This document shows positions 43,039-52,140 of a stretch of 64,000 bases of DNA, one piece after another. Position 1 is the first letter of the stretch; every line of letters starts with the position of its first letter. The position numbers and the translations under genes are program-made. This DNA comes from AB-137-C09 sp964645625 (lineage in GTDB: Bacteria; Pseudomonadota; Zetaproteobacteria; Mariprofundales; Mariprofundaceae): contig CAZYAI010000001.1 in assembly GCA_964645625.1 (NCBI GenBank), positions 1 to 64,000 on the forward strand. Direction: 5' to 3'. The notes beneath the pieces are model-generated. The model made no database searches and had not been told where the DNA came from. It saw only the letters and a list, made by a program, of their open reading frames with translations.

Positions 43039-44616
43039 ATGGAAGCTTTGAATAACGTCATGAATTTTCCTATTCTGACATTAAGTATTTTCCTTCCGAC
43101 GTTGGGGGCGTTGTTTATCTGGTTGTTCGTACGTGATGAACAGGCAGTGCGTTGGACGACATTGGCAGTATCGGTGGCAACTTTTATTGTTACCTTACCG
43201 CTGGTATTCATGTTTGACACGACGACTCATCATATGCAATTCGAAGAGCTGCATGCGTGGATCCCTTTCTTTAACATCCAGTACCAACTGGGGATTGATG
43301 GTATTTCTATGCCATTTGTGGTGTTAACCAGTATGTTGACGGTGATCTGTGTGGTTTCGGCATGGGAGTGCATTAAAACACGGGTTAAAGAATACATGAT
43401 TGCGTTTCTGATCTTAGAAACGACCTTGATTGGTGTGTTCTGTGCTTTGGATGCAGTATTATTCTACTTCTTCTGGGAAGCGATGCTTATCCCTATGTAC
43501 CTGATTATTGGTGTGTGGGGCGGTAAGAACCGTGTTTATGCAACACTTAAGTTCTTCTTGTACACTTTGGCAGGTTCAGTCTTGATGCTTATTGCATTGT
43601 TGGCGATGTACTTCAAGAGCGGTGGTACCAGCTTTAGCATGTTGCACTTTATGGATTATGCTTTTGATTTTGAGTGGCAGTTCTGGATTTGGATCGCTTT
43701 CTTTGCTGCTTTTGCGGTGAAAGTACCGATGTGGCCTGTACACACTTGGTTGCCTGATGCGCATACTGAGGCACCAACAGCAGGTTCAGTGATTTTGGCT
43801 GGTATTTTGCTTAAAATGGGTGCGTATGGCTTTTTGCGTTTCTCGCTACCAATGTTACCCGATGCTTCACAATACTTTGTGCCGCTGATGGTGGGTCTGA
43901 GCTTGATTGCTGTCGTTTATATCTCGCTAGTGGCGATGATGCAGACTGATATGAAACGCCTTATCGCCTACTCATCGATTGCCCACATGGGTTTTGTTAC
44001 CTTGGGTACATTTATGTTTACTCAGCAAGCTGTTGAGGGTGCGGTCGTCAATATGATCAGTCACGGCTTTGTTGCCGCTGCATTATTCCTTTGCGTCGGA
44101 GTCTTGTACGACAGGATGCATACGCGAGAGATCGCAGCCTATGGCGGGGTAGCAAATGTGATGCCTGTATTTGCGGTGGTGATGATGATCTTCGCGATGG
44201 CCAATGTGGCATTGCCTGGTGCTTCATCGTTCATTGGTGAGGTGATGGTATTGATCGGAACCTTCGGTGCTGAACCTATTGCTAATATGCCTATTTCCAC
44301 CAAGTGGGTAGCTATTATCGCGGCGACTAGCGTGGTTCTTTCTGCTTGTTATACGCTGTGGATGTATAAACGCGTCATCATGGGCAAGATTGTTCATGAT
44401 GAAGTGAAGACGATGCCTGACTTGAGTCGTCGTGAGTTTATGTTCTTCCTACCGTTGATTGCACTGGTCTTGTGGATGGGTATTTACCCCATGCCTGTAT
44501 TGGATGTGATGCATGTTTCGGTAGCGCATCTGATTGAGCAAGCGACATCCAGCAAACTGGATGAAGCGGCAATGATTGCAGCGCAGCATGTGCTTCCACA
44601 TGCTGCTGGGCACTGA
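43039..44616 (+). CDS. nuoM: NADH-quinone oxidoreductase subunit M
   Basis: 525 residues, about 14 helices. YQLGIDGISMPFVVLTSMLT, FYFFWEAMLIPMYLIIGVWG (pump Glu), AAFAVKVPMWPVHTWLPDAH (pump Lys) and HTEAPTAGSVILAGILLKMG are characteristic. Proton-translocating membrane arm subunit next to NuoL. Starts 9 bases after nuoL. Confidence 0.97.
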   Translation: MEALNNVMNFPILTLSIFLPTLGALFIWLFVRDEQAVRWTTLAVSVATFIVTLPLVFMFDTTTHHMQFEELHAWIPFFNIQYQLGIDGISMPFVVLTSMLTVICVVSAWECIKTRVKEYMIAFLILETTLIGVFCALDAVLFYFFWEAMLIPMYLIIGVWGGKNRVYATLKFFLYTLAGSVLMLIALLAMYFKSGGTSFSMLHFMDYAFDFEWQFWIWIAFFAAFAVKVPMWPVHTWLPDAHTEAPTAGSVILAGILLKMGAYGFLRFSLPMLPDASQYFVPLMVGLSLIAVVYISLVAMMQTDMKRLIAYSSIAHMGFVTLGTFMFTQQAVEGAVVNMISHGFVAAALFLCVGVLYDRMHTREIAAYGGVANVMPVFAVVMMIFAMANVALPGASSFIGEVMVLIGTFGAEPIANMPISTKWVAIIAATSVVLSACYTLWMYKRVIMGKIVHDEVKTMPDLSRREFMFFLPLIALVLWMGIYPMPVLDVMHVSVAHLIEQATSSKLDEAAMIAAQHVLPHAAGH

Positions 44617-44624
44617 GGTTAATC

Positions 44625-46085
44625 ATGGCAAATGTAACGTTCCCTTTCCCTTACCCGGAACACCTTGGCATTATGATGCCAGAAATCCTGTTGGCAGTAT
44701 TAGCGATGGCTTTGCTGCTGTGGGATTTGTTTGTACCGAAAGATAAAAAGCATTGGGTTGCTTGGTCTGCGGTGGCATCATGTATCGTCACCTTGATCGC
44801 TTTGGTACAAATTCCTAGTGCGCCTGCTTTAACTACATTTTATGGTTATTTCGTCTTGGATCCGTTTGCGGCTTACAGCAAGGTGTTGATGATTGCAGCA
44901 ACTGTATTAGCTATCTTCCTTTCTTTGGACTTTATGAAGAAAGAAGAAAATGTTGGTGAATACTATTGTTTGATGCTCTTTTCTTTGCTGGGCATGATGT
45001 TGATGGTGTCGGCTAATAACTTCGTGATCTTCTATTTGGGTCTGGAGTTGATGGCATTGTGTGTTTATGTGTTAGTAGCGTATCAACGCAATGTATTGCG
45101 CTCCAGCGAAGCAGGGTTGAAGTATTTTATTCTTGGTGCTTTGTCCTCTGGTATGTTGTTGTATGGCTTGTCATTCATTTATGGTGTGACTGGCAGCTTT
45201 ATGTTTGCCGATATTGGCGAAGCCTTGCATCACATCAGTGATGGTTCACGTCTGCCTGCATTGCTTGGTATGATGTTTATTATTGCAGGTATGGCGTTTA
45301 AGGTATCTATTGCACCATTCCATATGTGGACGCCTGATACTTACGAAGGCGCGCCCACGCCAGTGACGGCTTTCATGTCTGTTGCACCGAAGGTTGCTGG
45401 TTTTGTAGTATTTATTCGTGTGCTTGCTGATGCTTTCCCAGCATTGCAAGTAGAATACACCACAGTACTTACGGTTTTGGCAATCTTGACCATTGGTATC
45501 GGTAATATCGCCGCTATCGCGCAGCGTAATATTAAACGCATGTTGGCATATTCGACAATTGGTCATGTTGGCTTTGTGTTACTTGGTTTGATTGCCGCAA
45601 CGCCAGAGGGCTATAGTGGTGCATTGGTGTATTTAACCATTTACCTGTTTATGAACATGGGCGCGTTTGCAATTATTATTTTGATGCGCCGTGATGGTAT
45701 CGAAGGTGAATTACTCGATGATTTCGCAGGACTTTCTAAAGTGCGTCCAGGCTATGCCTTGGCCATGGGATTATTGCTTTTTTCACTGGGTGGCATCCCA
45801 TTCTTAGCAGGTTTTTGGGCAAAATTCGCAGTGTTTGCAGCAGCGGTTCATACGGGGCACCTATGGTTAGCGGTGTATGCCATTGCCTTCTCGGTCATCG
45901 GTTGCTTCTATTACCTACGTGTAGTCAAATACATGTACTTCGATGATGAGCGCGTAGCCTTTAACTTCGTTGAAAACCCTATGATGCAAGCAAGCGTTGT
46001 GGTGACTACCTTGGCAGTCGTGGTGTTTGGGCTCTACCCTAAACCAGTCATGGACATCTGCGCTGCCGCTGTGACGATGTTTTAA
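44625..46085 (+). CDS. nuoN: NADH-quinone oxidoreductase subunit N
   Basis: 486 residues, third antiporter-like subunit and last gene of the operon. YLGLELMALCVYVLVAYQRN (Glu), GMAFKVSIAPFHMWTPDTYE and GAPTPVTAFMSVAPKVAGF are family signatures. A stem-loop follows within 20 bases. Confidence 0.97.
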   Translation: MANVTFPFPYPEHLGIMMPEILLAVLAMALLLWDLFVPKDKKHWVAWSAVASCIVTLIALVQIPSAPALTTFYGYFVLDPFAAYSKVLMIAATVLAIFLSLDFMKKEENVGEYYCLMLFSLLGMMLMVSANNFVIFYLGLELMALCVYVLVAYQRNVLRSSEAGLKYFILGALSSGMLLYGLSFIYGVTGSFMFADIGEALHHISDGSRLPALLGMMFIIAGMAFKVSIAPFHMWTPDTYEGAPTPVTAFMSVAPKVAGFVVFIRVLADAFPALQVEYTTVLTVLAILTIGIGNIAAIAQRNIKRMLAYSTIGHVGFVLLGLIAATPEGYSGALVYLTIYLFMNMGAFAIIILMRRDGIEGELLDDFAGLSKVRPGYALAMGLLLFSLGGIPFLAGFWAKFAVFAAAVHTGHLWLAVYAIAFSVIGCFYYLRVVKYMYFDDERVAFNFVENPMMQASVVVTTLAVVVFGLYPKPVMDICAAAVTMF

Positions 46086-46102
46086 GGTATGATGTTTTTT
46101 AA

Positions 46103-46124
46103 GGGCACCCACATAGGGGTGCCC
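46103..46124 (+). terminator. Terminator-like stem-loop after nuoN
   Basis: GGGCACCC and GGGTGCCC form a perfect 8-bp GC-rich stem with a six-base loop, preceded by a T/A run and followed by CTCTTCG rather than a clean T-run. Confidence 0.7.
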
Positions 46125-46186
46125 TCTTCGTGGTGTAGGGAAGTCTCTTTTCGGTACTTTTAGTTTCAGGGGACTTTTTCAACGGT

Positions 46187-46486
46187 ATGGAGTCGGCTGT
46201 GTTTCTTCATATTACCCAAGCAAAATATATAGCTGATTATAAAATTGAAGTATGCTTTAATAATGGACGAAAAGGTATCGCTGATTTATTTGAAGCCTTA
46301 AAGGGCGGTCTTTTTGAATCTTTAAAGAACAAAAAAAACTTTAGCTCATTTGTTGTAGATCAAGAGCTTGAAACGATTGTTTGGTCAAATGGTGTAGATT
46401 TAGCTCCCGAATATATTTATTACATCGCCTTCAAGCATGATGAGTCATTACATCCCCAGTTTAAACAATGGGGTTATCTTTCCTAG
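46187..46486 (+). CDS. DUF2442 family protein
   Basis: 99 residues. Pattern YKIEVCFNNGRKGIADLFEA, LFESLKN, DQELETIVWSNGVDLAPEYI is that of DUF2442, a family often paired with DUF4160 in toxin-antitoxin-like loci. No DUF4160 gene is adjacent. The codon use is more AT-rich than that of nuoN. AGGGGA lies upstream. It stands between the nuo terminator and a repeat cluster, suggesting an acquired accessory gene. Confidence 0.75.
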   Translation: MESAVFLHITQAKYIADYKIEVCFNNGRKGIADLFEALKGGLFESLKNKKNFSSFVVDQELETIVWSNGVDLAPEYIYYIAFKHDESLHPQFKQWGYLS

Positions 46487-46511
46487 ACTCTGTTGATATT
46501 TCATTCAACGT

Positions 46512-46590
46512 CATTGCGGACTTGATCCGCAATCCAGAGAATAACAGCAAGACTGGATACTGGATCAAGCAATCAATGATGTTTTTTTAG
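46512..46590. repeat. Dispersed REP-like unit, single copy
   Basis: CATTGCGGACTTGATCCGCA followed by ATCCAGAGAATAACAGCAAG and a GACTGGATACTGGATCAAG block: one unit of the 84-bp family amplified at 25818. Confidence 0.85.
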
Positions 46591-46609
46591 GTATCGATAC
46601 TTTTTTAAG

Positions 46610-46797
46610 CTTCCCGTTTAAGACGGGACAAAAGCAATAGGGATATGCGTGACATCGTAGGTTGTGGTTGAGGTACGAAACCCAACTTTAAAACAACAAT
46701 ACGTTATTTAGGCTATGCTCCTTTGTTGGGTTTCGTGCCTCAACCCAACCTACATGATGGTCTTGTGGTGTACGTGCGTCCCGTCTTAAACGGGAAG
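46610..46797. mobile_element. MITE family 1, copy 2 (188 bp)
   Basis: Perfect 20-bp inverted ends, CTTCCCGTTTAAGACGGGAC and GTCCCGTCTTAAACGGGAAG, with inner arms GTAGGTTGTGGTTGAGGTAC and the matching GTGCCTCAACCCAACCTAC. Central loop differs from copy 1 (6400-6571) by insertion of ~16 bases. No coding capacity. Confidence 0.9.
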
Positions 46798-46848
46798 TCG
46801 ATTTTTTATCTATGCCATGCCTGTTAACTTGAAGGAGATTTGATTTTA

Positions 46849-47739
46849 ATGTTTCTTTCTATCTATCGCTCATGCTTATGTATCAGCGTTTTCTTTTTTC
46901 TTCTTCTTATTAGTCTCCCCATTAACAGTCATGCCGAATCAAGTAACAGTATTGGCATGCAATTTGTTACTATTCCAGCGGGACGTTTTGTGATGGGAAG
47001 TTGTGTGTTAAGCGCGGCAGATAAGGCGGAAAATGCCAGTCGCAAAGTGCTTAATTTAGCACCTGTTGGTCCGCGTTGTCGTGCCTCCACAGTGGTGGAT
47101 GAGCAGGCTGCGACTGATGAAACGCCACAACATGAAGTGCGCTTTGATCGTCCTTTTCAACTCTCTCGTCACGAGGTGACGCTGCGACAATTTACATTAT
47201 TCATCGCTGAAACGGGACGCAGCAACTACCTGACTGATGATTTTCTTGCTGCCAACGCCTATGGCGACGATGCCCCTGTGGTTGCTGTATCATGGGAGCA
47301 GACGCAGGCATTTATTGCGTGGCTGAATCGCAAAGAGGGTGGTCATCATTACCGCCTACCCAGTGAAGCTGAATGGGAATACGCAGCGCGCGCTGGTACG
47401 CATTCACCTTGGAGCTTCAAGGGGCGTTATCGTGATTACGCTTGGTATCAAAGTAATAGCGACGATCACCCGCATACGGTGGCGCAAAAAAAGCCTAATC
47501 CTTGGGGCTTGTATGATATGCACGGCAATGCTTGGGAGTGGGTAGCAGATTGGTATGCTGATGACTTTTACCAACGCAGCGAAGTAACTGCACCGATGCG
47601 CAGCAGTTCTGGTACTATGCGTGTTGCCAGAGGTGGCGGCTGGAATAGCCCCAGCGAAGACTTGCGTTGTGCTAATCGAGGCTCAGCCTTACCCGACCAA
47701 GGCTATGATTTTGTTGGTTTTCGCTTGGCGAGAGAGTAG
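46849..47739 (+). CDS. Exported SUMF1/formylglycine-generating-enzyme-fold protein
   Basis: 296 residues from ATG 46849, with GAAGGAG eleven bases upstream (a TTG three codons earlier is too close to that site). Signal peptide MFLSIYRSCLCISVFFFLLL ... NSHA. The SUMF1 fold follows: MQFVTIPAGRFVMGSC, RHEVTLRQFTLFIAETG, YRLPSEAEWEYAARAG, WGLYDMHGNAWEWVADWY, VARGGGWNSPSEDLRCANRG and DFVGFRLARE. The paired active-site cysteines of true formylglycine-generating enzymes are not found at the GGGWNSP region, so sulfatase maturation is unlikely. A structural or binding role in the periplasm is possible. No sulfatase gene nearby. Confidence 0.85.
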   Translation: MFLSIYRSCLCISVFFFLLLISLPINSHAESSNSIGMQFVTIPAGRFVMGSCVLSAADKAENASRKVLNLAPVGPRCRASTVVDEQAATDETPQHEVRFDRPFQLSRHEVTLRQFTLFIAETGRSNYLTDDFLAANAYGDDAPVVAVSWEQTQAFIAWLNRKEGGHHYRLPSEAEWEYAARAGTHSPWSFKGRYRDYAWYQSNSDDHPHTVAQKKPNPWGLYDMHGNAWEWVADWYADDFYQRSEVTAPMRSSSGTMRVARGGGWNSPSEDLRCANRGSALPDQGYDFVGFRLARE

Positions 47740-47960
47740 GGCAGGGGAGTCTTGCCCTTAGTTGCCGCTCGATGGAATTAAAATAATCATTCCTATTCAA
47801 GGTTATCCTGCTACTATGCGCGCCCATTTTCGCCGGGTCATGAAGTCATCATGGAGCAGCTTTCTTGTCAGTCGTGTTCTGATGCTTGATTTTTCAAGAC
47901 GTGGTGCCGACTACATCATCGCTGTTTAGTTATTTCTCCGCTCGGCAACCGAGGTTATTG

Positions 47961-49766
47961 ATGTCCCGTAAGCTGAGAAATATTGCTATTATTGCCCATG
48001 TGGATCACGGCAAAACCACATTGGTCGATGAACTACTCAAACAATCTGGCACGTTTACTGACCACCAGTCAGTTAATGAGCGCGTCATGGACTCCAACGA
48101 TTTGGAGCGTGAACGCGGTATTACCATTCTAGCAAAAAACACTGCCCTACAATATGGCGATACTTTGATCAATATCGTTGACACCCCAGGCCATGCTGAC
48201 TTCGGTGGTGAAGTTGAACGTGTGTTGAACATGGTTGATGGTGTGTTGTTGCTGGTTGATGCGGCAGAAGGCCCTATGCCTCAAACCCGCTTCGTGACCG
48301 CTAAGGCTTTGGCTCTTGGGCTGCGTCCTATTGTTGTGGTTAACAAAATTGACCGTGACGGTGCTGACCCTGAAGCATGTGTTGATTCAACCTTTGATTT
48401 GTTTGCCGCCCTTGGTGCTACTGACGAACAACTCGACTTCCCTGTTGTCTATGCCTCAGCGAAGAACGGTTATGCCATGATGTCACCTACTGATACATCA
48501 GACAATCTTACTTGTTTGTTTGACACGATTTTGGACAATGTATCTGCGCCGAGTGGCTCTGCTGACGCGCCTTTACAAATGCTCGCTACCACCTTGGACT
48601 GGGATGATTATATTGGACGTATCGTGATTGGTCGTATGGCGAATGGTCGTGTGCGTACAGGTGATGAGATCACCGTGGTTCATGCTGATGCGAGCACCCA
48701 CAATTACCGTATTACGCGTTTGATTGGCTTCCAAGGCTTGAATCGTGTTGAAGTCGATCAGGCTGAAGCTGGCGATATTATTGGTATGGCAGGTATTGAG
48801 CAGATCCAAATTGGTGAAACGATTACCGATAAAAATAATCCTATGCCACTTCCTGTGATGACGGTGGATGAACCAACGTTGACGATGGAATTGCATGTTA
48901 ATAACTCTCCATTGGCTGGTAAAGAAGGTAAATTGATTACCACCCGTCAGATTCGTGAACGCTTGTTCCGCGAAATACGTACCAATGTTGCGATGCGCGT
49001 GGAAGAAACCGATTCTGCCGAAGTGTACAAGGTTTCTGGTCGTGGCGAGCTGCATATTGGTATCTTGTTGGAAAACATGCGCCGTGAAGGCTTTGAAATG
49101 GCTGTTTCTCGTCCGACTGTGATTACCCGTGAAGTGGATGGTAAAACTGAAGAGCCGTATGAGCATGTTACGGTAGATGTGCAAGAAGAGTATCAAGGTA
49201 CAGTGATTGAGAAGCTTGGTCGCCGTGGTGCCGAAATGACACATATGCAGGCCAGTGACGACGGTATGACCCGTATTGAGTTTATCTGCCCTACGCGTGG
49301 TTTGATTGGTTATACCTCTGAGTTTTTGACTGATACCCGTGGTACTGGTGTGATGCATCATGTATTCCATGCTTATGGACCTCATGTAGGTGTGATTCCT
49401 GCGCGTGTGAATGGTGTGTTGATTTCTATGGGGGATGGTAACTCCGTTGCTTTTGCCTTGTGGAAGTTACAAGACCGTGGACGTATGTTTATTGGTTCTG
49501 GTGTGCCGCTGTATGAAGGCATGATTATTGGTATTCATAGCCGCGACAGTGATTTGGTCGTGAATGCTACCCGTGAGAAGAAACTGACCAACGTTCGTGC
49601 ATCGGGTAAAGATGATTCTATTGATCTGATTACACCATTGAACTTGTCGTTAGAGCGGGCTATTGAGTTTATTGCTGATGATGAGTTGGTAGAGATTACA
49701 CCGACTTCTATTCGTTTGCGTAAACGCCTGCTCAAAGAACATGAGCGTAAACGCGCCAGCCGTTAA
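47961..49766 (+). CDS. typA: Ribosome-associated GTPase TypA/BipA
   Basis: 601 residues from ATG 47961 (GAGG upstream); the frame is open 25 codons further upstream but that stretch is not conserved. G motifs: IAHVDHGKTTLVDELL (G1), RGITILAKNT (G2), DTPGHADFGGEVERV (G3), VVVNKIDRDGADP (G4), and SAKNG (G5). EF-G-like domains III and V and the specific C-terminal domain (KEHERKRA end) follow. BipA assists 50S assembly and growth under stress such as low temperature. Confidence 0.97.
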   Translation: MSRKLRNIAIIAHVDHGKTTLVDELLKQSGTFTDHQSVNERVMDSNDLERERGITILAKNTALQYGDTLINIVDTPGHADFGGEVERVLNMVDGVLLLVDAAEGPMPQTRFVTAKALALGLRPIVVVNKIDRDGADPEACVDSTFDLFAALGATDEQLDFPVVYASAKNGYAMMSPTDTSDNLTCLFDTILDNVSAPSGSADAPLQMLATTLDWDDYIGRIVIGRMANGRVRTGDEITVVHADASTHNYRITRLIGFQGLNRVEVDQAEAGDIIGMAGIEQIQIGETITDKNNPMPLPVMTVDEPTLTMELHVNNSPLAGKEGKLITTRQIRERLFREIRTNVAMRVEETDSAEVYKVSGRGELHIGILLENMRREGFEMAVSRPTVITREVDGKTEEPYEHVTVDVQEEYQGTVIEKLGRRGAEMTHMQASDDGMTRIEFICPTRGLIGYTSEFLTDTRGTGVMHHVFHAYGPHVGVIPARVNGVLISMGDGNSVAFALWKLQDRGRMFIGSGVPLYEGMIIGIHSRDSDLVVNATREKKLTNVRASGKDDSIDLITPLNLSLERAIEFIADDELVEITPTSIRLRKRLLKEHERKRASR

Positions 49767-50337
49767 ACCTCAGCAAGGGGTGGATGAAGCTGTTTCATCC
49801 ACCCCGAAGTTGCTCATTCTTGATTTGGATGAAACGCTTTTTCATGCCTCGGAACAGCCGCTTGATAGTCCCTGTAATTGTATGCAGATCGGTGGCTTTC
49901 ATGTTTATATACGCCCCCACTTAACTGCTTTTCTTGAATCTTGTTTTAACCATTTTTATGTTGGGGTATGGACTTCAGCATCAGCGGATTATGCTTCGCA
50001 GATGGTTGAGTCACTGTTCCCTCATGGGCACCAGCCACGCTTTTTGTGGCATCGTCAACATTGCGTTCAGCATTTTGACTCTGTAAGCGGTGAAATACAT
50101 TACATCAAAGACCTTAAAAAGATAAAGCGCAAAGGCTTTGACTTGAGGCAGGTGATTGTGGTGGATGATTCACCCGAAAAATTACAGCGTCATTATGGTA
50201 ACCTCGTGCGTGCTAAACCATTCAGGGGTAAAGCTGATGATGAATTGTTGGGTTTGATGCGCTACCTCACGTTGATTCAGGATGAAGAGAATATTCGCAC
50301 ACTAGAAAAACGCTGGTGGCGGTCGCAGCTACGCTGA
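49741..50337 (+). CDS. FCP1/NIF-type HAD phosphatase
   Basis: 198 residues; ATG 49741 lies in the last 26 bases of typA in another frame. HAD motif I LLILDLDETLFHAS near 25-38 with the nucleophile DLDET, then YIRPHLTAFLESC, GVWTSASADYASQ (motif II), the motif III lysine in IHYIKDLKKIKRKGFD, and VIVVDDSPEKLQ (motif IV). The architecture is that of NLI-interacting-factor-like phosphatases, best known from eukaryotic RNA polymerase II CTD phosphatases; bacterial members have unclear substrates. Confidence 0.88.
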   Translation: MSVNAPAVKPQQGVDEAVSSTPKLLILDLDETLFHASEQPLDSPCNCMQIGGFHVYIRPHLTAFLESCFNHFYVGVWTSASADYASQMVESLFPHGHQPRFLWHRQHCVQHFDSVSGEIHYIKDLKKIKRKGFDLRQVIVVDDSPEKLQRHYGNLVRAKPFRGKADDELLGLMRYLTLIQDEENIRTLEKRWWRSQLR

Positions 50338-50410
50338 TCTTACTGTTAAATTACCCTTGGGGTGATTTCTTTACACTTTCTCCCACCTTACATATAAGTA
50401 GATTAATCGT

Positions 50411-51442
50411 ATGAATGATACAATAAAACGCGCTTTGGTTACTGGCGGCGGCGGTTTCCTTGGTGGTGCGATTGCTCGTTTGTTGCAGCAGCGAGGAGTG
50501 GAGGTGGTTTCCTTTTCGCGCCAAGCCCACCCGTCGTTAACTGCCGATGGTATTCGCCATTATTGCGGTGACCTTAATGATGCAGCTGCGGTTGCAGCAG
50601 CCTGCGCTGGTTGTGATGCGGTGTTTCATGTCGCGGCTAAGGCAGGTGTGTGGGGTGCTTACGCCGATTACGAACGCGCCAATGTTGATGGGACACGCCA
50701 TGTGATTGAAGCCTGCCGTCGGCATCATATTTCCCGTTTGATTTACACCAGCTCCCCCAGTGTCGTTTTTCATGGTTGCGATATGGAAGGTGTGGATGAA
50801 TCCGTACCGTACCCCGAACATTACAGCGCGCCTTACCCCCAAACTAAAGCCATAGCAGAACGCATGGTGTTGGCAGCGAATGATGGTGCACTGGCAACGG
50901 TAGCATTGCGTCCGCATCTTATCTGGGGACCTGGCGATCAACACTTGGTGCCACGTATTGTAGCGCGAGGACAGCAGGGTCGCTTGCGGCGGATTGGTCA
51001 GCGTCCTTGTTTGGTGGATACTATTTATATCGACAATGCCGCAGAAGCGCATGTGCTGGCAGCCGAGTATCTACATTTAGGTAGTGCCGTGGCAGGCAAG
51101 GCCTATTTTATTTCTAACGGCGAGCCGATTCCGTTATGGGATATGGTTAACCGCATCCTTGCCGCAGTCGACTTACCCGCTGAGCATCGTACGGTTCATC
51201 CTAAGGTGGCGTATGCTCTCGGTGCAACGCTGGAATTACTGTACCGTGGCTTTGGTGTTCAACAGGAACCGCCGATGACGCGCTTTGTCGCCGAAGAACT
51301 ATCCACAGCCCATTGGTTTAACATTGATGCTGCCCGTCGTGATTTTTGTTACCGCCCGCGCATCAGTATTGATGAAGGTATAAAACGCTTGGCAACATGG
51401 TTACAAACCAAGTCAAACAATAGGAGAGATGATGTTAGATAA
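50411..51442 (+). CDS. OleD-like NAD(P)-dependent reductase (extended SDR)
   Basis: 343 residues. Nucleotide-binding GGGGFLGGAIARLL at the N-terminus (TGxxGxxG variant), catalytic YPQTKAIAER (YxxxK) near residue 142 and YTSSPSVVF Ser region before it. LRPHLIWGPGDQHLVPRIVA, VDTIYIDNAAEAHVLAAEYL and YFISNGEPIPLWDMVNRIL follow the OleD pattern; OleD reduces 2-alkyl-3-ketoacids in long-chain olefin synthesis. oleA, oleB and oleC are not in the window, so a related sterol- or sugar-epimerase-like activity remains possible. Confidence 0.78.
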   Translation: MNDTIKRALVTGGGGFLGGAIARLLQQRGVEVVSFSRQAHPSLTADGIRHYCGDLNDAAAVAAACAGCDAVFHVAAKAGVWGAYADYERANVDGTRHVIEACRRHHISRLIYTSSPSVVFHGCDMEGVDESVPYPEHYSAPYPQTKAIAERMVLAANDGALATVALRPHLIWGPGDQHLVPRIVARGQQGRLRRIGQRPCLVDTIYIDNAAEAHVLAAEYLHLGSAVAGKAYFISNGEPIPLWDMVNRILAAVDLPAEHRTVHPKVAYALGATLELLYRGFGVQQEPPMTRFVAEELSTAHWFNIDAARRDFCYRPRISIDEGIKRLATWLQTKSNNRRDDVR

Positions 51443-52076
51443 TACAAGCATACAACGCAGTGCGTGGCGTATCGCGATCTTGCTTGGCATGATGGCTGTA
51501 CTGTTATACGTTTTTGGTCAATGGGCAGAGTCTGAGCTAGAAGCTCGCTTTCAAGCGCAAGAGAAGCAAGAGGCTATTGCTTTAGCGCAGGCACAAATTG
51601 CGAGCATTGAAAAACTTATGTTGCGTGGTGATGCCACCTTTACCAAGGCATGGTTTAGCCGTATGGAGGAGGTGATTGATGTACGAGATATTTCTATTCA
51701 TCGCCGCGACGGTACGCTGGCATTTGTTGATCAAAAAACCATTGAAAAGGTCAATACTTATATGGGGGAACAACGCTTTCACCGTGTTAGCCCCAAGCCG
51801 CCTGCTGAGGTGCATGATGATGCGGCGAGTGTTGCGAAAGCGGCTGCTGGTGAAACGGTGGTTATCCACCAAGGGGATGGCGAGGTAACGTTGTTTATGC
51901 CCATTCAGTCGAAGGAGTCATGCCTTCGTTGCCATGGTTATGATGAAAATCTTGTGCGCGGTGTTTACCATGTAAAACTGGTAACATGGCCTGCATCAGC
52001 GCGCATGGCATATTTGCGTGATCAGTCTTTGGTTCCTTTGGCCAGTTTTATTCTTTTGTGGCTGTTGGACGTGTAA
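51432..52076 (+). CDS. Membrane-anchored haem-c sensor (Tll0287/DUF3365-like), no output domain
   Basis: 214 residues from ATG 51432 (the ATG three bases earlier is too close to GGAG). One membrane helix at each end (AWRIAILLGMMAVLLYVFGQ; SLVPLASFILLWLLDV) encloses a periplasmic domain of ~160 residues with one haem-attachment motif, SCLRCH, followed by GYDENLVRG. The fold pattern matches the PAS-like haem sensor domain found in front of HAMP, kinase or GGDEF modules, but here the protein ends just after the second helix. It overlaps the OleD-like gene by 11 bases, and a strong terminator follows. It may signal through a partner or be a small redox protein. Confidence 0.72.
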   Translation: MLDNTSIQRSAWRIAILLGMMAVLLYVFGQWAESELEARFQAQEKQEAIALAQAQIASIEKLMLRGDATFTKAWFSRMEEVIDVRDISIHRRDGTLAFVDQKTIEKVNTYMGEQRFHRVSPKPPAEVHDDAASVAKAAAGETVVIHQGDGEVTLFMPIQSKESCLRCHGYDENLVRGVYHVKLVTWPASARMAYLRDQSLVPLASFILLWLLDV

Positions 52077-52091
52077 ATAACAGGAAGTTAT

Positions 52092-52124
52092 GAGTACCCA
52101 CAAGGACATTCCTTGTGGGTACTC
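52092..52124. terminator. Bidirectional terminator between haem sensor and cbiM
   Basis: Perfect 15-bp inverted repeat GAGTACCCACAAGGA / TCCTTGTGGGTACTC with a 3-base loop, between convergent genes. AAATTA follows on the plus strand and TAACTTCC on the minus strand, so the T-runs are weak. Confidence 0.8.
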
Positions 52125-52140
52125 AAATTAGGTGCGAATA

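Noticed and set aside
48573..49385. 270-codon leftward frame within typA
   Set aside because: Antisense of a highly conserved housekeeping gene; composition (His/Thr/Asn-rich) is typical of shadow frames.
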